This document shows, piece after piece, positions 35,084-44,535 of a stretch of DNA of 64,000 nucleotides. Source of the stretch: Saccharicrinis sp050589685 (GTDB lineage: Bacteria; Bacteroidota; Bacteroidia; Bacteroidales; Marinilabiliaceae); contig NZ_JBNGOS010000010.1 in the NCBI RefSeq assembly GCF_050589685.1, positions 62,001 to 126,000 of the forward strand, in the 5' to 3' direction. The position numbers and the translations under genes were made by a program. A model generated the notes under the pieces. That model did no database searches. It was not told the origin of the DNA and worked only from the letters and a program-made list of their open reading frames with translations. Position 1 is the stretch's first letter. Each line of letters opens with the position of its first letter.

Positions 35084-35950
35084 ATTGTTTTATTTATATT
35101 TGTTCTAAATAAGAATCGGTCAAAAATCTACAGTTTTTATTTGAACCGAATCTAAAAAAGTAATGTGTTTTGTTTAAATATTGAAGGAATAATCAAACAC
35201 TCTTGGTTATCATATAACATTTTGTTTAGGTTATTCGATACATAAACAAGCAATTGTAAAAATGGTTCTGAAATTCTGAAATATCTTTTGGATAGTATGC
35301 TTTTCTGTATCCTTAATAAGTTAAATTTCATCGTAAGGCAGGATTTGTTTGGTTTAAAACATTTATATTCATCCAATCGTTTTGTTTATTCCTTAACCAC
35401 AGTATGTCGACAAAATTAGGGTCTTAAAAACCTTGATTTTTAAGACTATAAAAATACAAATGAACATCTTGTAGATGTACTGTTTGTTTTCGGAATATAA
35501 TAATCGCGATTATTTATGCCATATCTTGGAATCCGCTAACCATGCTTTTTATCAATTTCGACGGCGCTAAAAAAAGTAAGCTTTCAAAAGATCAACTCAA
35601 TATCATTTATCGAAAAGTACTTTTGGGAATTTATTTGCCCGCGATAACCTTTTTCCCAAAAAACTATTTCATCGGGAATCAAGTTACCCCTGCAAAAACC
35701 GATTCTCACAGCATCCTTATCAACCCTCCCCCCAGGTACCGACGACGGCCAGATAAAAACTACTCGTTTGCGGATATAAAAATAAGGCACGCTATAAGTC
35801 AATTTTACGTGCAGTAAGGCATACAACTAAAAATAAGATCCTACAAAAAACGAACAATCCTTAATTCATCTTCAGGAAGGAAGCCCATAAAATCTTCGAT
35901 AGAATCAAATTTTATGGGCTGTATTTTATTCATGGAAATTGAGTATCGGA
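35084..35950. other. 867-bp gap before the E2 operon
   Basis: Two overlapping short frames (35542-35817 plus, 35584-35826 minus) show no family resemblance and I do not accept them as genes. Visible structures are GTCTTAAAAA/TTTTTAAGAC (35421-35446, 10-bp arms, 6-base loop) upstream of E2 and a 12-bp hairpin at 35882-35920 after the OmpA-like gene. The region may hold the E2 promoter but no perfect -7 box was found. Confidence 0.45.
35882..35920 (-). terminator. Hairpin downstream of the PorE-like gene
   Basis: AGCCCATAAAAT (35882-35893) pairs perfectly with ATTTTATGGGCT (35909-35920). It lies about 30 bp past the stop on the minus strand. T-tract is weak, so termination is probable only. 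Confidence 0.6.
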
Positions 35951-37948
35951 CTATTCTACAATCTTCATTTCGGTCCTGCGGTTTTTAGCCCTACCCTGCT
36001 CGGTTTCGTTACTTTCTACGGGGTTGTTCATGCCTTCGCCTTTAAACGACAACCTACTTGTATCAACGCCGGCATCCACAAGGTATTGGTAAACCTGTTG
36101 CGCCCTTTGCATGCTCAACTTTTGGTTATAGGCCGCAGAGCCCACATTATCGGTATACCCCAATAATTGAAAATTTGTTTGAGCATTTTCCTTCAAGAAC
36201 AACAACAACTTTTTTAGTTCCACTTCCGATTCAGGCTTCAGTTCATAGGAATCAGTCTCGAAGAAGATATTGTTGAGCACTATTTGTTCACCCACTTCCA
36301 ACGGTTTTAGATATATATCGAGTATTTGGGGATCGTTGGCCGTGGCCGTCGAATCCATCCGAAAATTATCGGAATAAAACAGATAGCCCTTTTTAGAAAC
36401 GTTTAAAGCATAGGATCCGTCAGCAGGCAAACAAACCAGGAACTCACCAGAAAACCCGTTAGACAATGCCTGCACCACCATTTTTCCGTTGCTAAGGTCC
36501 TTCAGTTCAAAAGATGCTTTCAGCTTTTCCCCGGTTCGGATATCGAACACCCGTCCCTTCACATACGACACTGACAACGGTCTGATTTCTTTAGGCATAT
36601 CGAAACTATAAATATCCTTTCCACCAAAAGATTCGCCTAACCTGTCCGATGAAAAATAAGCTTTATCACCACTGGCTGTTACGATCAATCCCACTTCATC
36701 GCCCTCGGTATTTATGGGAACTCCCAAATTAATGGGATCTGAATCGATTTTATCATCTTTCATCCGGGACATAAACAAATCGGCCTTGCCCATGCCCGGC
36801 CAGCCTTCCGACGCAAAATACAGAGTCTTGTTATCGGGGTGGATAAAAGGAGATATCTCGTTTGAAGGGGTATTGACTTTATCGCCCAGGTTTTCCGGCT
36901 TTCCAAAGAATGGCGTACCGTCCGACTTTATGCCCAATAACGATGCCCGCCAAATATCATTGCCCCCCTTGCCTCCGGGCCGGCTGCTGGTATAATACAG
37001 GGTTTTACCGTCCGACGCAAACGAAGGTTGCGATTCCCAATACGGTGTATTCACAGGGGCACCTATATTTTTAGGCGAACTCCAGCCTGTTGCGGTTCTT
37101 TGGCTAAAATAAATATCGCAAGACCCTTTACTATCACTTCTTCCGCAGGCCGTGAAAAACATCCAGTTACCATCCGACGACAAGGTTTGGGCGCCTTCGT
37201 TACTCATGCTGTTTAAGGGTGCCGACAGCTGTGTCCTGTTACTCCATTCCCCTGATTCATCTTTTACCGACCTAAAGAAATCCTCATGATAACGATTGGC
37301 CATGGCATTTGCATAAGGCATTTTTGTAACCAGGGAATCGCGTTCCACCATGACCGTATATACCAATGTTTGCCCATCGGCCGTAATACTTGGCCAATAC
37401 TCGTTATTTTTGCTGTTAACGGCAGGGCCCAAATTTTCAGCTTCAATGACCAACTGTTTTTCTATCGTTTTTTGTGCAAACCTAACCCTTGCCAACCAAT
37501 CTTCTGCTTTCTTCTTCTGCTCATCATCCTTTGTTTTGGCAGAATACTTCTTAAACCAACCCTCGGCCTTTTCAAATTCTTTGATCTTAAAATTGGCTAC
37601 TCCCAAATTATAATAACTAAAAATAAAAAAGGTAGAATCCAAGCCAACCACTTTCTCCAGGTAATCTATTTGTGATGAATAGTCTTTTTTTTCGAAACTC
37701 ACCTCTGACAGTAACAGGTGAGCTTCGATAAACTGAGGGTCTTTATTTATAGCTTGGACCAAAGGCCTCTCTGCTAATTCATATTTATGCGATTTGTAAA
37801 AGGACAATCCCTTTTTGTAAAGTGTAGCTGCTTTTTTTGATTGGGTAGATAAATTCTGGGCATCTGCCATCAACGACAGGGTTAATACAGCTATTAATCC
37901 CAAAAACTTTATATATTTTGGTATAATTCGGTTTACTAGCGATTCCAT
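35951..37948 (-). CDS. PorE-like protein: TPR, PD40 propeller, CRD-like, OmpA
   Basis: A signal peptide (FLGLIAVLTLSLMADAQ) and 665 residues. Order: TPR (about 35-150, AATLYKKGLSFYKSHKYELAE), then PD40/WD40-type repeats (NEYWPSITADGQTLVYT, WESQPSFASDGKTLYYTSSRPGG, NEISPFIHPDNKTLYFASEGW), a carboxypeptidase-regulatory-like Ig domain near 460-540 (VKGRVFDIRTGEKLKASFEL), and a C-terminal OmpA domain (LLGYTDNVGSAAYNQKLSMQRAQQV, NRRTEMKI) that binds peptidoglycan. This order is that of PorE, a type IX secretion component. Here the signal is Sec-type, not an obvious lipobox. Other proteins share the order, so the T9SS role is inferred. Confidence 0.85.
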   Translation of the reverse strand: MESLVNRIIPKYIKFLGLIAVLTLSLMADAQNLSTQSKKAATLYKKGLSFYKSHKYELAERPLVQAINKDPQFIEAHLLLSEVSFEKKDYSSQIDYLEKVVGLDSTFFIFSYYNLGVANFKIKEFEKAEGWFKKYSAKTKDDEQKKKAEDWLARVRFAQKTIEKQLVIEAENLGPAVNSKNNEYWPSITADGQTLVYTVMVERDSLVTKMPYANAMANRYHEDFFRSVKDESGEWSNRTQLSAPLNSMSNEGAQTLSSDGNWMFFTACGRSDSKGSCDIYFSQRTATGWSSPKNIGAPVNTPYWESQPSFASDGKTLYYTSSRPGGKGGNDIWRASLLGIKSDGTPFFGKPENLGDKVNTPSNEISPFIHPDNKTLYFASEGWPGMGKADLFMSRMKDDKIDSDPINLGVPINTEGDEVGLIVTASGDKAYFSSDRLGESFGGKDIYSFDMPKEIRPLSVSYVKGRVFDIRTGEKLKASFELKDLSNGKMVVQALSNGFSGEFLVCLPADGSYALNVSKKGYLFYSDNFRMDSTATANDPQILDIYLKPLEVGEQIVLNNIFFETDSYELKPESEVELKKLLLFLKENAQTNFQLLGYTDNVGSAAYNQKLSMQRAQQVYQYLVDAGVDTSRLSFKGEGMNNPVESNETEQGRAKNRRTEMKIVE

Positions 37949-37965
37949 ATTATAGTTTGTTCAAG

Positions 37966-37973
37966 CAAAAATA
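37966..37973 (-). promoter_or_regulatory. -7 box of the PorE-like gene
   Basis: On the minus strand TATTTTTG, perfect TAnnTTTG, 17 bp before the ATG. Confidence 0.45.
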
Positions 37974-38160
37974 AGACAAATGTGCAAATCAATTCAATAA
38001 TCGAACATATTTATATTATCAACATATATTTCTCTAAGCCCCTTAATTTGTTTGCATCTTGTATCTTGACAAGTTCTCGTTTGTGTCGTAATTTTATAGC
38101 TTACAACAGGATTCACAAACAAAGCGCCTATTAAATCAAGAAACCTTATAAACATACGTA

Positions 38161-38607
38161 ATGAATACAAAAGAGGTTATGAAATCACAGCAAAAAAAGG
38201 ATGTGGCATTGGTATTAGATTCACTGCTATTGTCTCAGGAAAAAGGGGATTTCGCTCTTTTTTCAAGTTGTTTTGCAAACCAAGAAGATGTGGTTCACAT
38301 TGGTACAGACCTGGATGAGTATTGGGAAAGCAGGTCCAATTTCATGAATCACATGAAGCATATGGTCGATAGGCGGAAAGGCCTAAAAATAATGTCGGAC
38401 AACACCCGTATACAAATATCGGATATTGGTGATACTGCTTGGTATACGCAACTGATTGATACCAGTATCGAAACCAAAGGAGACCCATTCAGGCTGGAGG
38501 GATTCAGGCACAGCGGGGTAATGGTAAAGAATAATGGCGAATGGAAAATTGTACAATCGCATATATCGGTAGCCTTGGACCATCCTGGAGATGAACTGCC
38601 TGGGTGA
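38161..38607 (+). CDS. SnoaL-like (NTF2-fold) protein
   Basis: 148 residues with the SnoaL_3/DUF4440 pattern: KKDVALVLDSLLLSQEKGDFALFSSCFANQEDVVHIGTD, then GDTAWYTQLIDTSIE and SGVMVKNNGEWKIVQSHISVA. NTF2-fold proteins bind small ligands or act as isomerases; none is implied here. It has no signal peptide. The following gene starts just after it and a terminator sits between them, so they are probably separate units. Confidence 0.82.
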   Translation: MNTKEVMKSQQKKDVALVLDSLLLSQEKGDFALFSSCFANQEDVVHIGTDLDEYWESRSNFMNHMKHMVDRRKGLKIMSDNTRIQISDIGDTAWYTQLIDTSIETKGDPFRLEGFRHSGVMVKNNGEWKIVQSHISVALDHPGDELPG

Positions 38608-38644
38608 CCACCTTTATTCAACTATTTGATATAATTTTTTTTTG

Positions 38645-38674
38645 GGTCGGTAAATCATTATTACCGGCCTTTTT
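38645..38674 (+). terminator. Terminator after the SnoaL-like gene
   Basis: GGTCGGTAA (38645-38653) pairs with TTACCGGCC (38661-38669, one G-T type mismatch), followed by TTTTT. It precedes the ATG at 38682, arguing against a longer start for the next gene. Confidence 0.75.
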
Positions 38675-38681
38675 AAATGAA

Positions 38682-39212
38682 ATGCACGTTTGGTTTATGG
38701 ACCAGAAAGAAATAAGGGAGAAGGTACTCAATTGCAGGTCGAAACAGGACGCTCTGCTGCTTTCCTCCTTTATTGTTAAAAATCCGGTATTTATAGAGGA
38801 ACTTTTCGTTTTAATGCGGAACTACAAAAACAAAAAATACTGGCTTGCGGCATGGGTACTGGATCATGTTTTTGAGGAAAGTCCTGAATTGCTCCTGCCA
38901 TACATGGACCCAATGATCGAACTTTTCCAAACTACAAAATCAGGCAGCATCCAGAGAATTGTTGGCAAATTATTGTCGTTTAACGATATAACAGACAAAG
39001 TCGATGGTAGTTTTGTTAATATCTGCTTTGATATGCTTACTTCACAAACAATTCCGGTCGCAGTAAAGGTTCATGCGATGCAACTGGTATATAATATTTC
39101 AACAAAATTTCCGGAACTAAAGCCAGAACTGAAACTTGTTATCCAAGAACAAATTCCTAACAATACGGTTGCTTTTGCAGCCCGTGCAAAAAGACTGTTA
39201 AAAAAGCTTTAA
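38682..39212 (+). CDS. HEAT-like helical repeat protein
   Basis: About 176 residues, all helical and hydrophobic-core spaced, for example LRNYKNKKYWLAAWVLDHVF, PYMDPMIELFQTTKSGSIQRIVGKLL and VHAMQLVYNISTKFPELK, with HEAT/Armadillo-like periodicity. I chose the Met at 38682; a GTG at 38604 would give a longer N-terminus but would translate across the terminator stem. No enzyme motif or signal is seen. HEAT proteins bind other proteins; partner unknown. Reminiscent of adenylosuccinate lyase-like 'AlkD-type' folds only in being helical, so no function is assigned. Confidence 0.7.
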   Translation: MHVWFMDQKEIREKVLNCRSKQDALLLSSFIVKNPVFIEELFVLMRNYKNKKYWLAAWVLDHVFEESPELLLPYMDPMIELFQTTKSGSIQRIVGKLLSFNDITDKVDGSFVNICFDMLTSQTIPVAVKVHAMQLVYNISTKFPELKPELKLVIQEQIPNNTVAFAARAKRLLKKL

Positions 39213-39414
39213 AAATTCATTTTTCTTTAGTTTGTGTTTGCAAGGAAAGAAACTTTTCTTATGTCTTTTGTTAAGAAAACGTCAAATACAAAGCCAGCTC
39301 CTTGTTAGCTGAGTCTTTTGATTTTTTATGAAAATAAACAAGTGCACTAATCGAAGATGACTGATTCTAAAATGAGCGTATCATACCCAATACCTTCTGT
39401 CGCTTACAAAACGA

Positions 39415-39452
39415 AAATGCCGATTAAGAATAATTCGTCTTAACCGGCATTT
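39415..39452 (-). terminator. Terminator of sodN
   Basis: AAATGCCGATTAAG (39415-39428) pairs with CTTAACCGGCATTT (39439-39452) with one mismatch. It lies 36 bp past the sodN stop on the minus strand. Confidence 0.75.
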
Positions 39453-39487
39453 ATGTTGTCATAATTGATCGACTTAATTTACAATCG

Positions 39488-39961
39488 CTAATGTCCACCA
39501 AAATAAGCATGCTCAAAATCATGGAGCGTTTCCCGAAGCAATTTGATATACTTTAAATCGGTTCCTTGTTTGGCCTTCATGGCATATACCTGTATTTTGT
39601 GCATTAGCGTTAGCTGCTTGATATATTTGGCATAAGCCTCCGTTTCTGAGGGATCTTTCACCTTGATTCGTTGATGCATAAAATACTGGCTGGCAATGTC
39701 CTGAATTTTAGTGGCGTGCTCCTCTTTGTTAACCACCCAACGTACCATCTGATTGTAATCTTTCTCATCCTCTTCTGATAACTTAACAATCTGATTGATA
39801 GATTTTTCAATGGTTTCTATATGCTCATACAAAAGTGCAACACGGGTAGAATCCCCATAAATTCCGCAAGGTATTTCGCAGTGCGCCTTAACCTTGTTTG
39901 AAACACTAACAAGTGCAATTGTCAAGATAAGTACGCTAAAAATTTTAGTAGTCGATTTCAT
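39488..39961 (-). CDS. sodN: Secreted nickel superoxide dismutase
   Basis: Start at MKSTTKIFSV; an upstream Met gives eight extra polar residues before the signal peptide. A Sec signal (residues 1-26, ending NKVKA) is cut before HCEIPCGIYG (27-36). That exactly matches the Ni-hook HCxxPCxxY of Ni-SOD, where the mature N-terminal His and the two Cys bind nickel. The rest is a four-helix bundle (LYEHIETIEKSINQIVKL, EEHATKIQDIASQYFMHQRIK), about 131 residues mature, close to the 117 of Streptomyces. It disproportionates superoxide. Known SodN precursors use a short propeptide cut by SodX; here signal peptidase could free the hook. No sodX gene is adjacent. Confidence 0.9.
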   Translation of the reverse strand: MKSTTKIFSVLILTIALVSVSNKVKAHCEIPCGIYGDSTRVALLYEHIETIEKSINQIVKLSEEDEKDYNQMVRWVVNKEEHATKIQDIASQYFMHQRIKVKDPSETEAYAKYIKQLTLMHKIQVYAMKAKQGTDLKYIKLLRETLHDFEHAYFGGH

Positions 39962-40138
39962 TTTTTTGTCTTTATAAATTAACAATTAGAAAACCAGAGA
40001 TAACAATTTTTGTTCATAGATGAATGATGGGATTTTTATAGTCAGGGAGGCTATCCAATCAATTGAAAGACTGCTAAAGCCATGCTTCGTATGACCATAT
40101 TGCTCTCATATTATGTAAGTTCCAGGATATATATCAGA

Positions 40139-40732
40139 TTATTTCTTCAACTGATCCTTAAACAACTTTTGAAATTTTTCCACCTTGGGACCAACCACCA
40201 TTCGGCAATAACCCTGATTGGGATTGTTGGCAAAGTATTCCTGATGATAATCCTCGGCCTGGTAAAACTTAGTAAAAGCGGTTACTTCTGTTACAATGGG
40301 GTCATCATACAATTTTTGTGCGTTAACCACTTTTATCTGCTCCTCGGCTATTCGCTTTTGTTCCTGGTTATGGTAAAAGATGGCAGATCGGTATTGTGTG
40401 CCCACGTCGGCTCCTTGTCGGTTTAGGGTCGTGGGGTCGTGGACGGACCAAAACACGGTCAGTAATTCGCCAAAGGATATTACATCGGCGTCATAGGTTA
40501 TTTGGCAAACCTCGGCATGCCCTGTGCTACCGGTGCACACCTCCTTATAAGTAGGACTTGCCTCGTGTCCCCCGGAATATCCGGATTCCACGGAGATAAC
40601 GCCTTCCAATTGGTCGTAAATAGCTTCCACACACCAAAAACAGCCCGCTCCCAGCGTGGCCTTTTCTTTATTTTTTGCTTCTGAACTCATAAATAAAAAT
40701 AATACTATCGAAATTAAAAATAGTCCCTTCAT
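40139..40732 (-). CDS. msrA: Peptide methionine sulfoxide reductase MsrA
   Basis: Start at MKGLFLISIVLFLFMSSEA, a signal peptide; a longer frame to 40777 adds fifteen residues before it. The active site GAGCFWCVEAIYDQLEGV carries the catalytic Cys, and YSGGHEASPTYKEVCTGSTGHAEVCQITYD the rest of the family core; FWSVHDPTTLNRQGADVGTQYRSAIFY completes it. It reduces the S-form of methionine sulfoxide, here in the periplasm. Length 197 is normal. The protein lacks a fused MsrB. It is adjacent to sodN on the same strand, both oxidative-stress enzymes, but about 170 bp separate them. Confidence 0.96.
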   Translation of the reverse strand: MKGLFLISIVLFLFMSSEAKNKEKATLGAGCFWCVEAIYDQLEGVISVESGYSGGHEASPTYKEVCTGSTGHAEVCQITYDADVISFGELLTVFWSVHDPTTLNRQGADVGTQYRSAIFYHNQEQKRIAEEQIKVVNAQKLYDDPIVTEVTAFTKFYQAEDYHQEYFANNPNQGYCRMVVGPKVEKFQKLFKDQLKK

Positions 40733-40921
40733 TTCCCTCTTCTTTAATAAGCCTACCATGCACATAAAGGAGTACAATAATAAGCTTTCATTGTTAAAGA
40801 TGAAACAATATTTATCCAGAAGGGTTCACCGTCCACTAATTACACTCAATTATTACAAAACTCATCGGATGAATATAAAACTTATAATAACATTACACAG
40901 GGTAAATCCGTTGACAAATAT

Positions 40922-40929
40922 TAAATTTG
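40922..40929 (+). promoter_or_regulatory. -7 box of rarA
   Basis: TAAATTTG, a perfect TAnnTTTG, 19 bp before the rarA ATG. Confidence 0.45.
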
Positions 40930-40948
40930 TTGCATTAAAAACAAAAAT

Positions 40949-42232
40949 ATGAGTAACGGATATCCTCCCTTGGCAGAACGCCAACGCCCAACATCTTTGG
41001 ATCAATATATAGGACAGAAGCACCTTGTTGGCAAGGATGCTGTTTTGCGCAAGATGATTGACTCGGGTGTGATATCGTCCATTATTTTGTGGGGACCTCC
41101 GGGGGTAGGAAAAACCACCTTGGCAAAAATTATCTCGCAACAACTCAACCGCCCCTTCTATAACCTCTCAGCTATTAACTCCGGTGTAAAGGATGTTAGG
41201 GAGGTGATTGAAAAAGCAAAGAAAAGCAAGTTTTTCAATAGCCCCAATCCTATTCTGTTTATCGACGAGATTCATCGTTTTAGCAAATCGCAGCAGGACT
41301 CACTTTTAGGAGCTGTGGAACAAGGAATCGTTACTTTGATTGGAGCTACTACCGAAAACCCTTCTTTTGAAGTGATATCTCCCCTCCTATCTCGAAGTCA
41401 GGTGTATGTGCTTAAATCATTGGAGGTTGAAGATTTACGGGAATTGGTAAAAAAAGCCCTGAACACGGATGAACTCCTGAAAAATAAAGAAGTCGACATT
41501 AAAGAGGAAGAGGCACTGTTCCGTTTTTCCGGGGGTGATGCGCGTAAACTGCTTAATATTATAGAGTTGGTTGTGAATGCCAATGACGGCGACAAGATTG
41601 AAGTCACCAATGAGAGCGTCACCAAGTGCCTGCAATCGAACCCGGCTGCCTACGATAAAAACGGAGAGATTCATTATGATATCATCTCGGCCTTTATCAA
41701 GTCTATCCGAGGCAGCGATCCGGATGCTGCAGTGTACTGGCTGGCTCGCATGGTGGAGGGTGGTGAAGATCCCAAATTTATTGCCCGTAGATTGGTTATT
41801 TCAGCGGCGGAAGACATCGGTATGGCCAATCCCAATGCCTTATTGTTGGCTAACCAATGCTTTGAAGCTATCAAGATGGTGGGGTGGCCGGAAGGAAGGA
41901 TAATTCTGTCCCAAACCACTATTTATCTGGCAACAAGCCCTAAGAGTAATGCATCTTACCTGGCTATTAAAAAAGCACAGGAATTGGTTAGAAGAACCGG
42001 TAACTTGCCGGTACCCTTGCATTTACGCAATGCGCCAACCAAATTGATGAAGGACCTGGGCTACGGTAAGGAATACAAATATTCGCACGACTATCCGGAA
42101 AATTTTGTAGAACAGGATTTTATGCCCGATGAAATTAAGAATGCCAGGTTGTACCAACCCCAAAACAATGCGCAAGAGAATAAAATTTTGGAAAGGTTAA
42201 AAAGGTTGTGGAAAGGAAAATATAACAATTAG
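40949..42232 (+). CDS. rarA: Replication-associated recombination protein RarA (MgsA)
   Basis: 427 residues. N-terminal RPTSLDQYIGQKHLVG, then an AAA+ core with Walker A GPPGVGKTTLAKII, Walker B PILFIDEIHRFSKSQQD, and sensor GATTENPSFEVISPLLSRS. The C-terminal tetramerisation part is YDKNGEIHYDIISAFIKSIRGSDPDAAVYWLARMVEGG, typical of RarA. It acts on stalled replication forks together with RecA and SSB. The gene is alone, convergent with the dienelactone hydrolase gene. Confidence 0.97.
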   Translation: MSNGYPPLAERQRPTSLDQYIGQKHLVGKDAVLRKMIDSGVISSIILWGPPGVGKTTLAKIISQQLNRPFYNLSAINSGVKDVREVIEKAKKSKFFNSPNPILFIDEIHRFSKSQQDSLLGAVEQGIVTLIGATTENPSFEVISPLLSRSQVYVLKSLEVEDLRELVKKALNTDELLKNKEVDIKEEEALFRFSGGDARKLLNIIELVVNANDGDKIEVTNESVTKCLQSNPAAYDKNGEIHYDIISAFIKSIRGSDPDAAVYWLARMVEGGEDPKFIARRLVISAAEDIGMANPNALLLANQCFEAIKMVGWPEGRIILSQTTIYLATSPKSNASYLAIKKAQELVRRTGNLPVPLHLRNAPTKLMKDLGYGKEYKYSHDYPENFVEQDFMPDEIKNARLYQPQNNAQENKILERLKRLWKGKYNN

Positions 42233-42268
42233 CCGAATATTATTAGCTAATTGCTATAAGTTATTGAA

Positions 42269-43159
42269 TTATTTTAGCTTTTCCTTAAAAAAAGCAACGG
42301 TTCTGCTCCAGGCAAGTTGAGCAGCTTTTTTATCGTAACGTGGTGTGGTATCATTATGGAAACCGTGGTTTACATTGGGATAAATATAAGCTGTATATTC
42401 TTTGCCATGTTTTTTAAGCGCTTCTTCATAGGCCGGCCACCCTTCGTTCACCCTATTGTCGAGACTGGCAAAATGAAGCAATAAGGGCGCTTTTATTTGA
42501 GGCACCAATTTTGTATCCGGCTGACCGCCATAAAACGGCACGGCCGCAGACAAACCAGGAACTTTAACCGCCATCATATTCGAAATCCATCCACCAAAAC
42601 AAAATCCGACAACCCCTACTTTTCCGTTACAGTCCTTATGCGCTCTCAAATATTCATACGCAGCGATAAAATCCTCCAACATTTCGTTGCGGTCCCGTTT
42701 GCGCTGCATCGTTCTGCCATCGTCATCATTTCCCGGATAACCTCCCAATGGAGAAAGCGCATCAGGTGCAAGCGAAATAAATCCGGCGAGGGCGGCTCTT
42801 CTTCCTACATCCTCTATGTGCGGGTTAAGCCCCCTGTTTTCGTGCACCACAATAATGCCCGGCAATTTTATTTTGGGGCTGGAAGGCTTGGACAATAACC
42901 CCTTTATCTGTCCACCGCCTAAAGTCGATTCATAGCTTATAGTTTTTGAATCTAATCTGGCATCATCAGGTTTTATTTGAATGGCCTTAACATAGTTGGG
43001 CATTATAAAACTGAGCAGCGCAGATACGGTCACACCACCTACCGCATAAACAGCCAGTTTTTCAACAAACTGCCTTCTATCTAATTTATTATGGGCATAG
43101 GCATCGTATAAGTCAAACACCTCCTGTTTAACATCTTCTTTTTTAATTTTTCGCATCAT
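42269..43159 (-). CDS. Dienelactone hydrolase-family protein with Tat-like signal
   Basis: 296 residues. LDRRQFVEKLAVYAVGGVTVS is a twin-arginine-like signal (RRxF and a hydrophobic stretch), then an alpha/beta hydrolase: VVHENRGLNPHIEDVGRR, the nucleophile elbow GFCFGGW with Cys, DNRVNEGWPAY (acid) and NHGFHNDTTPRYD (catalytic His). The Cys-Asp-His triad is that of dienelactone hydrolase. The true substrate is unknown; periplasmic members are common in Bacteroidota and not tied to aromatic degradation. No pathway gene is near. Confidence 0.9.
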   Translation of the reverse strand: MMRKIKKEDVKQEVFDLYDAYAHNKLDRRQFVEKLAVYAVGGVTVSALLSFIMPNYVKAIQIKPDDARLDSKTISYESTLGGGQIKGLLSKPSSPKIKLPGIIVVHENRGLNPHIEDVGRRAALAGFISLAPDALSPLGGYPGNDDDGRTMQRKRDRNEMLEDFIAAYEYLRAHKDCNGKVGVVGFCFGGWISNMMAVKVPGLSAAVPFYGGQPDTKLVPQIKAPLLLHFASLDNRVNEGWPAYEEALKKHGKEYTAYIYPNVNHGFHNDTTPRYDKKAAQLAWSRTVAFFKEKLK

Positions 43160-43223
43160 CTCAAGGTTTGTTGTTTAACCTTTAATAACACTAATTTGTT
43201 CAGGATGAATTTTATTCTAAAGC

Positions 43224-44462
43224 TTACTCAAACTGTCTTTTCCGGAACCAGCCTTCCAGCATCGACATACTGACACTAATTCCATAATAATTTTCGGTGA
43301 TAAGCGTATTATTGGCGGTACCTCTTTGCCCATAATTGATGCTCATATTTAAATATGAATTTTTAGAACGCATCGGAATTCCGATACCTGCGGTAATCCC
43401 TCTGTCCAGAATAGTTTTCCCTTTAACTTCTATATAGGAATCTTCGTAATACCCCCCTAACCGCCAGGTGTATGGGTTTGCCCTTCTGCTTTTCCGTCTT
43501 TGGTACTCCAAACCGCCACTGAACCGATGACTATCCTTATAATTTGCCAGCGAATTGCCATAATCTATATTGGCCCAATTCTGAAACCGATAATCTACGG
43601 CAACCTGTATACCGTGATGATTCATCCATCCCAGTCCACCTCCGTAGGTAGCGGGTATTTTATAACTTTCCCGATCTAAATCTTCGTAGATACCTGCTCC
43701 ACTGGTGCTGGAAGTCACTACCTCGCGGCTGGTTTTAAAGTTTGCCTCGGGACTGTATGTGGCGCCAACAAACACATTGCTTTTCGCCAAAGGAATTTTG
43801 TACTGAAAACCTGCTTCTAGGTATATCTGCTGTAAGAAATCGGCATATTCTATATCCAATTCACCTCCAATAACGCTTGAGTAATAGTTTTCCTGCTTTG
43901 TCAGTTTCCCGAAAATATAGGACAACTCCAATCCCAGCGAAAGGTTTTTTCCCAACGTCAACGAATTACTCATGGCCAGTTTGTTCAGCCCCCCGGATCC
44001 TTCGTAGCTTTTCGATATTTGCATTGTGGTACCCTCAATGTAATCAGTCGATAAAATATTGTAGCCCACCGATGAATACTGTGAAATATTAAATGAAGTC
44101 ACCCATCGCTTACCTGACCTAAAAGCCAGGTTAATATTGTTTAATCCGCCCGAGAGTCCGTTGCCCGACTCTGTGTCATGCTCATAGTTGGTGTAACTCG
44201 ACCGTATTCCGAAATCAATCAGCATCTGCTCAGATTTTATGCTGCTTAGCGAAGCCGGATTTAATGAATTAACCGAATATTGCGATGGCAAAGCAATGCC
44301 TGCACCACCCATGCCCTGATATTTAACCGTGGCAGCGCTTTCTATTCTACCAACCCCAAAGTTTGTGTAGGCTGAAGGGGCTCCATTTTGGGCCGCAATC
44401 GTTTCTGTGAATAACAGAACTATGATAACTATTGTAAATAAGTGTATTATGCTTTGTTTCAT
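43224..44462 (-). CDS. Outer-membrane beta-barrel protein, FadL-like
   Basis: A signal peptide (FTIVIIVLLFTETIAA) and a beta-strand-rich protein of 412 residues with an early motif NPASLSSIKSEQMLIDFGIR, which resembles the start of FadL/OMPP1-type and PorV-like barrels. Alternating aromatic strands and glycine-rich turns continue to a C-terminal strand ending in aromatic residues. It likely forms a pore or a binding partner in the outer membrane. It is 74 bp downstream of DUF4270 on the same strand, so the pair may be one transcript. Confidence 0.75.
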   Translation of the reverse strand: MKQSIIHLFTIVIIVLLFTETIAAQNGAPSAYTNFGVGRIESAATVKYQGMGGAGIALPSQYSVNSLNPASLSSIKSEQMLIDFGIRSSYTNYEHDTESGNGLSGGLNNINLAFRSGKRWVTSFNISQYSSVGYNILSTDYIEGTTMQISKSYEGSGGLNKLAMSNSLTLGKNLSLGLELSYIFGKLTKQENYYSSVIGGELDIEYADFLQQIYLEAGFQYKIPLAKSNVFVGATYSPEANFKTSREVVTSSTSGAGIYEDLDRESYKIPATYGGGLGWMNHHGIQVAVDYRFQNWANIDYGNSLANYKDSHRFSGGLEYQRRKSRRANPYTWRLGGYYEDSYIEVKGKTILDRGITAGIGIPMRSKNSYLNMSINYGQRGTANNTLITENYYGISVSMSMLEGWFRKRQFE

Positions 44463-44535
44463 GCGTTGAATATTTATTAAAACCCTTTAAACCAATTAGC
44501 TTGTACAATTAATTGCTTGCTACGTTAATCCAGGT

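Noticed and set aside
35421..35446. GTCTTAAAAA/TTTTTAAGAC hairpin as a terminator
   Set aside because: It is not followed by a T-run and does not sit after any gene's stop; kept only as a note on the gap.
35542..35826. Two overlapping opposite-strand frames of 80-91 residues upstream of E2
   Set aside because: They overlap each other antisense with no recognisable motif; neither has a promoter or typical protein composition.
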